Made by a program: the position numbers and the translations under genes. From the NCBI GenBank assembly GCA_019114745.1, contig DXEY01000148.1, positions 1 to 8,489 of the forward strand: a stretch of 8,489 nt of DNA, written 5' to 3'. Under the pieces are notes generated by a model. The model was not told the origin of the DNA. It ran no database searches and was given only the letters and a program-made list of their open reading frames with translations. The DNA is from Candidatus Mediterraneibacter colneyensis (GTDB lineage: Bacteria > Bacillota > Clostridia > Lachnospirales > Lachnospiraceae). This document shows, one piece after another, positions 4,679 to 8,489 of the stretch; position 1 is the stretch's first letter; each line of letters opens with the position of its first letter.

Positions 4679-6283
4679 ATGTCATATACGGCGCTTTACC
4701 GAAAGTTCCGCCCGGCTGAATTTCAGGATGTCAAAGGGCAGGACCACATTATCACAACATTGCAGAACCAGATCAGGGCAAACCGTATCGGGCATGCATA
4801 TCTTTTCTGCGGTACCAGGGGAACCGGAAAGACTACGGTGGCAAAGATATTTGCAAAGGCAGTCAACTGCGAGCATCCGGTGGATGGAAGCCCCTGCGGG
4901 GAATGTGCGATGTGCCGGGCTATTGCGTCCGGCGCGTCCATGAACGTGATCGAGATCGACGCGGCATCCAACAACGGTGTGGATAATATCAGGGAGATCC
5001 GGGAAGAGGTTGTTTACAGGCCGACAGAGGGAAGGTATAAAGTATATATCATCGACGAAGCGCATATGCTTTCACCGGGAGCGTTCAACGCGCTGCTCAA
5101 GACGCTGGAAGAACCGCCGGAGTATGTGATCTTCATCCTGGCGACAACAGAGGCCCACAGGATCCCTGTTACGATCATGTCCAGATGCCAGCATTATGAG
5201 TTTAAACGGATCAGTATCGAGACGATCACGGATCGGATGAAGGATCTGATGGATGCCGAGCACGTAGAAGTGGAGGAAAAAGCACTGCGTTATATTGCCA
5301 AAGCGGCGGACGGTTCGATGAGGGACGCCCTGAGTATCCTGGATCAGTGCATCGCATTCTATCTGGGGCAGAAGCTGACCTACGACAATGTGCTTGAAGT
5401 GCTGGGGGCGGTGGACACGGATGTGTTCAGCCGTCTGCTGCGCAGCGTGATCGAGCGAGATGTATCCGGAGTTCTGGATGTGGTGGAGGAACTGGTCATG
5501 CAGGGGCGGGAGCTCACCCAGCTCACAGTGGATTTTACCTGGTATCTGAGAAACTTGCTTCTGGTAAAAACTTCTGATAATATAGAGGATGTTCTGGATG
5601 TATCAACGGAAAACATGATGCAGCTCAAAGAAGAGGCGCAGATGACGGAGATGGATATGCTGTACCGCTATATCCGGATCTTTTCTGAGCTGTCCGGCCA
5701 GATGAAATTTGCGACTCAGAAAAGGGTTATGCTGGAAGTGGCGCTGATCAAACTGTGTACTCCTGCGATGGAGAACAGAGAGGATTCTCTGCTGGACCGT
5801 ATCCGTGCGGTGGAGGAGAAGGTGGAGAAAGGTATGGCATCTGTTTCTGTTATGCAGGAGCGCGCCGGTATCCGGCAGCCGGGCATCGGAGTTCCCGGTG
5901 GAGATGCAGACCCATCTGATGCGGGCAGAATCCCTGGCGGGCAGGTGCAGATTCCGGAGGCGATCCCGGAGGATGTGCAGGAGGTTGTGAAAAACTTCCG
6001 CTCTATTGCCGGCGAGACATCGGGAATCATAAGAGGATACCTGAAGAAAGCGAGGCTGAGCCTGGGCGGAGATAACCGTCTGCTGATCGTGCTCCCTGAC
6101 AGTCTTTCCGCCAGCGTGGTGGGAAGAGAAGACCACATACAGGAGCTGGAGTCTCTGATCGAAGAGAGGATTGGCAAAAAGGTGGAAATAGAAGTCCGGC
6201 ATGTTGAGGACGGACGCCATTTTGAAGATACATTCGTAGATATAGAACAGAAGATCAATATGAAGATAACAGTGGAGGATTAA
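4679..6283 (+). CDS. dnaX: DNA polymerase III subunit gamma/tau
   Basis: This is the ATPase core of the clamp loader that places the beta clamp on primed DNA and links polymerases at the fork. The start ATG gives the canonical MSYTALYRKFRP opening, with GAGGTG (4667-4672) upstream; an in-frame GTG at 4670 falls inside that site. Of 534 residues, the AAA+ module shows Walker A GTRGTGKT (45-52), a zinc module Cys64/73/76/79, Walker B IIDEAH (124-129), sensor 1 ATTEAHRIP (155-163), the SRC arginine-finger motif (168-170), and sensor 2 GSMRDALS (212-219). Oligomerisation domain III follows to about residue 360, then a Pro/Gly-rich linker (about 390-430) and a small folded C-terminal domain (about 430-534). 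I see no A-rich slippery site of the E. coli kind at the end of the AAA+ part, so a single product is likely. It is the first gene of dnaX-ybaB-recR. Confidence 0.97.
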   Translation: MSYTALYRKFRPAEFQDVKGQDHIITTLQNQIRANRIGHAYLFCGTRGTGKTTVAKIFAKAVNCEHPVDGSPCGECAMCRAIASGASMNVIEIDAASNNGVDNIREIREEVVYRPTEGRYKVYIIDEAHMLSPGAFNALLKTLEEPPEYVIFILATTEAHRIPVTIMSRCQHYEFKRISIETITDRMKDLMDAEHVEVEEKALRYIAKAADGSMRDALSILDQCIAFYLGQKLTYDNVLEVLGAVDTDVFSRLLRSVIERDVSGVLDVVEELVMQGRELTQLTVDFTWYLRNLLLVKTSDNIEDVLDVSTENMMQLKEEAQMTEMDMLYRYIRIFSELSGQMKFATQKRVMLEVALIKLCTPAMENREDSLLDRIRAVEEKVEKGMASVSVMQERAGIRQPGIGVPGGDADPSDAGRIPGGQVQIPEAIPEDVQEVVKNFRSIAGETSGIIRGYLKKARLSLGGDNRLLIVLPDSLSASVVGREDHIQELESLIEERIGKKVEIEVRHVEDGRHFEDTFVDIEQKINMKITVED

Positions 6284-6285
6284 AT

Positions 6286-6639
6286 ATGGCTAAGCGCGGA
6301 GGATTCCCGGGCGGCGGAATGCCGGGGAACATGGCAAACCTTATGAAACAGGCGCAGAGGATGCAGCGCCAGATGGAGGAGCAGCAGAAAGAGCTGGAGA
6401 CGAAAGAATTTACAGCGGCAGCAGGCGGCGGTGCGGTGGAAGTGACTGTATCGGGCAAACGCGAGCTGGTAAAAGTGAAACTTTCGGAAGAAGTAGTTGA
6501 TCCTGATGATATCGAGATGCTCGAGGATCTGGTCGTGGCGGCGGCAAACGAGGCGCTCCGCAAAGTGGATGAGGAGAGCCAGGCCACGATGTCCAGGCTG
6601 ACCGGCGGGCTCGGCGGCGGCATCCCGGGAATGTTCTGA
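6286..6639 (+). CDS. ybaB: YbaB/EbfC family nucleoid-associated protein
   Basis: This is a small dimeric DNA-binding protein that acts on the nucleoid and is often linked to the clamp loader and RecR by gene order. The 117 residues include a long helix MANLMKQAQRMQRQMEEQQKE (split: MANLMKQAQRM, then QRQMEEQQKE, about 16-36), a beta region with GGGAVEVTVSGKRELVKVKL (about 47-66) and a second helix around 75-105. Both ends are rich in Gly, Pro and Met (FPGGGMPGNM at the start, GGLGGGIPGMF at the end), as in many Firmicutes members. The gene begins two bases after the dnaX stop, and its ribosome binding site GGAGGA (6275-6280) lies within the last dnaX codons, so the two are probably translationally coupled. 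Confidence 0.95.
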   Translation: MAKRGGFPGGGMPGNMANLMKQAQRMQRQMEEQQKELETKEFTAAAGGGAVEVTVSGKRELVKVKLSEEVVDPDDIEMLEDLVVAAANEALRKVDEESQATMSRLTGGLGGGIPGMF

Positions 6640-6662
6640 AAAAGCCCATTTGAATGGAGCGA

Positions 6663-6691
6663 AAAAGGGGGCATCAGAGATGTCCCCTTTT
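6663..6691 (+). terminator. Possible partial terminator between ybaB and recR
   Basis: AAAAGGGGGCAT (6663-6674) pairs with ATGTCCCCTTTT (6680-6691) over 12 positions, including one G-T, with loop CAGAG. The four T fall inside the stem and are followed by AGAATG, so termination is likely incomplete. It would lower recR and regulator expression relative to dnaX and ybaB. It is 24 bp after the ybaB stop and 30 bp before the recR start. Confidence 0.55.
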
Positions 6692-6720
6692 AGAATGTTG
6701 ATGGAACAGGAGTGCAAGGA

Positions 6721-7317
6721 ATGGATTATTACAGTAACCAGATCAGCCGCCTGATCGAAGAGTTTTCGCGGCTTCCCGGAATCGGGAGCAAGTCTGCACA
6801 GCGGCTGGCGTTTCATGTGATCAATATGCCTCTGGATCAGGTGGAGGGACTGGCAAATGCTATCGTTGAAGCCCGCCGGAATGTCCGGTACTGCAAGATG
6901 TGCTGTACCCTGACTGACAACGAGATCTGTCCGATCTGCAGCAATCCGGAGAGAGACAAAAAGACGATCATGGTGGTGGAGACGCCAAGGGATCTGGCGG
7001 CTTATGAAAAAACCGGAAAATATAATGGAGTTTATCACGTCCTGCACGGCGCGATCTCCCCGATGCTCGGGATCGGTCCGGGGGACATCCGGCTCAAGGA
7101 GCTGATGGAGCGGCTCCAGGGAGATGTGGACGAAGTGATCATTGCAACCAACTCCAGTCTGGAAGGCGAGACAACGGCGATGTATATCAGTAAGCTGATC
7201 AAGCCTGCGGGCATTAAAGTGAGCAGGATCGCCAGCGGAGTGCCGGTGGGCGGCGACCTGGAATATATTGATGAAGTGACGCTGCTCCGAGCGCTGGAGG
7301 GAAGAACAGAGCTGTAG
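6721..7317 (+). CDS. recR: Recombination protein RecR
   Basis: RecR works with RecO (and RecF) to load RecA at single-strand gaps and in recombinational repair. The 198-residue length is typical of the family. Features in order: a helix-hairpin-helix with LPGIGSKSAQRLA (residues 18-30), a zinc finger C58-x2-C61-x8-C70-x2-C73, a Toprim domain beginning IMVVETPRDL (83-92) with a further motif ATNSSLEGETTA (142-153), and the C-terminal ASGVPVGGDLEY (171-182). The chosen ATG has AGGAG (6708-6712) eight bases upstream; an in-frame GTG at 6712 overlaps that site and is less likely. It is the third gene of dnaX-ybaB-recR, after a hairpin that may reduce read-through. Confidence 0.98.
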   Translation: MDYYSNQISRLIEEFSRLPGIGSKSAQRLAFHVINMPLDQVEGLANAIVEARRNVRYCKMCCTLTDNEICPICSNPERDKKTIMVVETPRDLAAYEKTGKYNGVYHVLHGAISPMLGIGPGDIRLKELMERLQGDVDEVIIATNSSLEGETTAMYISKLIKPAGIKVSRIASGVPVGGDLEYIDEVTLLRALEGRTEL

Positions 7318-7328
7318 AGGTAGAGCCG

Positions 7329-8438
7329 ATGGGCAGAAAAAAGGTGACGTCGTCCGATGTGGCGAAAATGGCAGGGGTATCACAGGCAACGGTATCCATG
7401 GTTCTGAATAAAAAATATAACGTTTCATTTTCCAAAGATGTGGTTGAAAAAGTGGAGAATGCCGCCCGGGAGCTGGGATATGAACTGCCGAAACGCAGAA
7501 AACCCCGGGAAGATGCGCGCAGGGAAAATATGCTTGTGGTCATCAGCCCGAATCTGACCAATCCTTATTACGTCATGCTGCTGCAGGGGATCGAATCCCG
7601 GGCGACGGAGCAGGGCTTCGGTATTTTCGTGTGCAATACGCAGAGAGACCTGAGACTGGAAGAGCGTTATCTGAAAATGATCTCATCCCTGAAGCCCCAG
7701 GGCATGATCTATATGTGTAACCCCAGCCAGTGTTTTATGGCTCAGGTGGAAGAACTGGCGCAGCACATTCCGGTGGTGATCATTAATAATCAAAATGAAA
7801 AACTTAATGTGGACGCCGTAGAACTGGACAACGCAAAGCTTGGCAGGCTCATGGCGCGCCATCTGCTGGAACTGGGGCACCGGGATGTGGGCTACATTGC
7901 CCCGCCGCTGACTGTGCGCCAGAAACAGCGCTCAAAAAGAGTGGAAGGATTTTTAAAGGAATTTCAGAATGCGGGACTGAAAGACCATGTGGTGATCAAA
8001 GCCGCAGATGAACAGATCGACAGAGATATTCCGGGGATTGATTCGGAGTACCGGATCGGCTATGATCTGACAAAAGAGCTTCTGGCGGAGAATCCCGGAC
8101 TGACTGCCATCGTGGGACTCAACGATATGATCGCATTCGGTATCATCGACGCGCTCTATGACGAAAAGTATAAAGTGCCCGGCGATATGTCCGTTATGGG
8201 ATGCGACAATACGCTGTATGCCAAAGTGAAAAAAATGTCCCTGACGACGATCGAGCATTTTGTCATTTATAAAGGCATGGATGCGTGTGACATCATTATG
8301 AAAAAGATGGATTCGCGCAGCAGAAAGTATACAGAGATAGAGCCCGTCAGCATTTATCATGTGGAGTACGAGCCGAAGATCGTAGTGCGCGGGACAACTG
8401 CGCCTCCGAAGGTGAAAAAAGAAAAATTAATAAAATAA
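7329..8438 (+). CDS. LacI/GalR-family transcriptional regulator
   Basis: The 369-residue protein has the LacI-type DNA-binding domain at the N-terminus: VTSSDVAKMAGVSQATVSMVL (residues 6-26, quoted as VTSSDVAKMAG then VSQATVSMVL) and SKDVVEKVENAARELGY (35-51). A periplasmic-binding-protein-like sensor follows from about residue 68 (MLVVISPNLTNPYY) to 355, including ELGHRDVGYI (181-190), GLNDMIAFGIIDAL (263-276) and MGCDN (290-294). The hinge (52-67, ELPKRRKPREDARREN) is very basic and lacks the usual leucine that inserts into the operator. A lysine-rich tail ends the protein. GAGG at 7317-7320 serves as the ribosome binding site, and the gap to recR is only 11 bp, so it is probably co-transcribed with the repair cluster. 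The effector and target genes cannot be read from the sequence; a sugar ligand is only the family default. Confidence 0.93.
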   Translation: MGRKKVTSSDVAKMAGVSQATVSMVLNKKYNVSFSKDVVEKVENAARELGYELPKRRKPREDARRENMLVVISPNLTNPYYVMLLQGIESRATEQGFGIFVCNTQRDLRLEERYLKMISSLKPQGMIYMCNPSQCFMAQVEELAQHIPVVIINNQNEKLNVDAVELDNAKLGRLMARHLLELGHRDVGYIAPPLTVRQKQRSKRVEGFLKEFQNAGLKDHVVIKAADEQIDRDIPGIDSEYRIGYDLTKELLAENPGLTAIVGLNDMIAFGIIDALYDEKYKVPGDMSVMGCDNTLYAKVKKMSLTTIEHFVIYKGMDACDIIMKKMDSRSRKYTEIEPVSIYHVEYEPKIVVRGTTAPPKVKKEKLIK

Positions 8439-8489
8439 CAAATAATATTAATAATAAAAATTAAGAAAATGAGTATCGGAAATGCTGAA
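8439..8489. other. AT-rich stretch at the window end
   Basis: Bases 8440-8464 are 25 consecutive A or T residues, unlike the balanced composition elsewhere. There is no hairpin with a U-tract after the regulator gene within the window, and no supported open reading frame. It may be the upstream element or promoter region of a gene beyond the edge. Confidence 0.5.

Noticed and set aside
5700..6200. Programmed frameshift in dnaX giving a short gamma form
   Set aside because: No A-AAA-AAG type slippery run with a following stem is seen after the AAA+ region; the only A5 run near the end (about 6176-6180) is too late to make a gamma form.
6280..7428. Long antisense ORF of 382 codons opposite ybaB and recR
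   Set aside because: Its translation is rich in His, Arg, Leu and Ser with no domain, and it lies wholly opposite conserved genes; it is a shadow caused by their codon pattern.
1..8489. Mobile elements, CRISPR arrays, defence or toxin-antitoxin modules
   Set aside because: No transposase or integrase genes, terminal inverted repeats, spaced direct repeats or paired small toxin-antitoxin genes were found. The only clear repeats are the 25-bp tandem copy and the diverged pgi-leader repeat.

Overview
The window looks like ordinary chromosome from a Gram-positive Clostridia species, most likely Lachnospiraceae. This rests on strong AGGAGG-type ribosome binding sites, TTGNNN-17-TATAAT promoters, the short (~450 aa) Firmicutes-type glucose-6-phosphate isomerase, a TSCPD four-cysteine protein, and the dnaX-ybaB-recR order. 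The family assignment comes from general protein resemblance, not from a search. I see no insertion sequence, CRISPR array, tRNA, rRNA or integrase.

Layout. (1) 1-183: the C-terminal tail of an unidentified gene, then a hairpin terminator that can serve both strands. (2) 162-486: a TSCPD-domain gene on the minus strand with a clear promoter. (3) 487-802: about 315 bp with no convincing gene. It holds a GC-rich hairpin, two smaller hairpins ending in a T-tract, a possible 15-residue leader peptide, a plausible promoter and a 12-bp hairpin. (4) 803-1816: an unrecognised three-helix membrane protein with a long, apparently disordered tail. (5) 1816-2011: a perfect 25-bp tandem duplication of a small terminator hairpin, then the pgi promoter and leader. 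(6) 2012-4631: the glycolytic genes pgi and pfkA, separated by a very strong terminator and each with its own 17-bp-spaced promoter. (7) 4679-7317: the classic dnaX-ybaB-recR replication/repair cluster. (8) 7329-8438: a LacI/GalR-family regulator only 11 bp after recR, so probably in the same transcript. (9) 8439-8489: an AT-rich end without a visible gene.

How the genes work together. Pgi and PfkA catalyse consecutive steps (glucose-6-P to fructose-6-P to fructose-1,6-bisphosphate). DnaX forms the clamp-loader core, YbaB binds DNA, and RecR works with RecO/RecF in recombinational repair. No clear terminator separates pfkA from dnaX, so some read-through from the glycolytic gene into the replication cluster is possible.

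I did not find a convincing new multi-gene system. The best candidates for a second look are the structured intergenic region at 487-802, the unknown membrane protein, the duplicated terminator, the active-site residues of the phosphofructokinase, and the regulator attached to recR.
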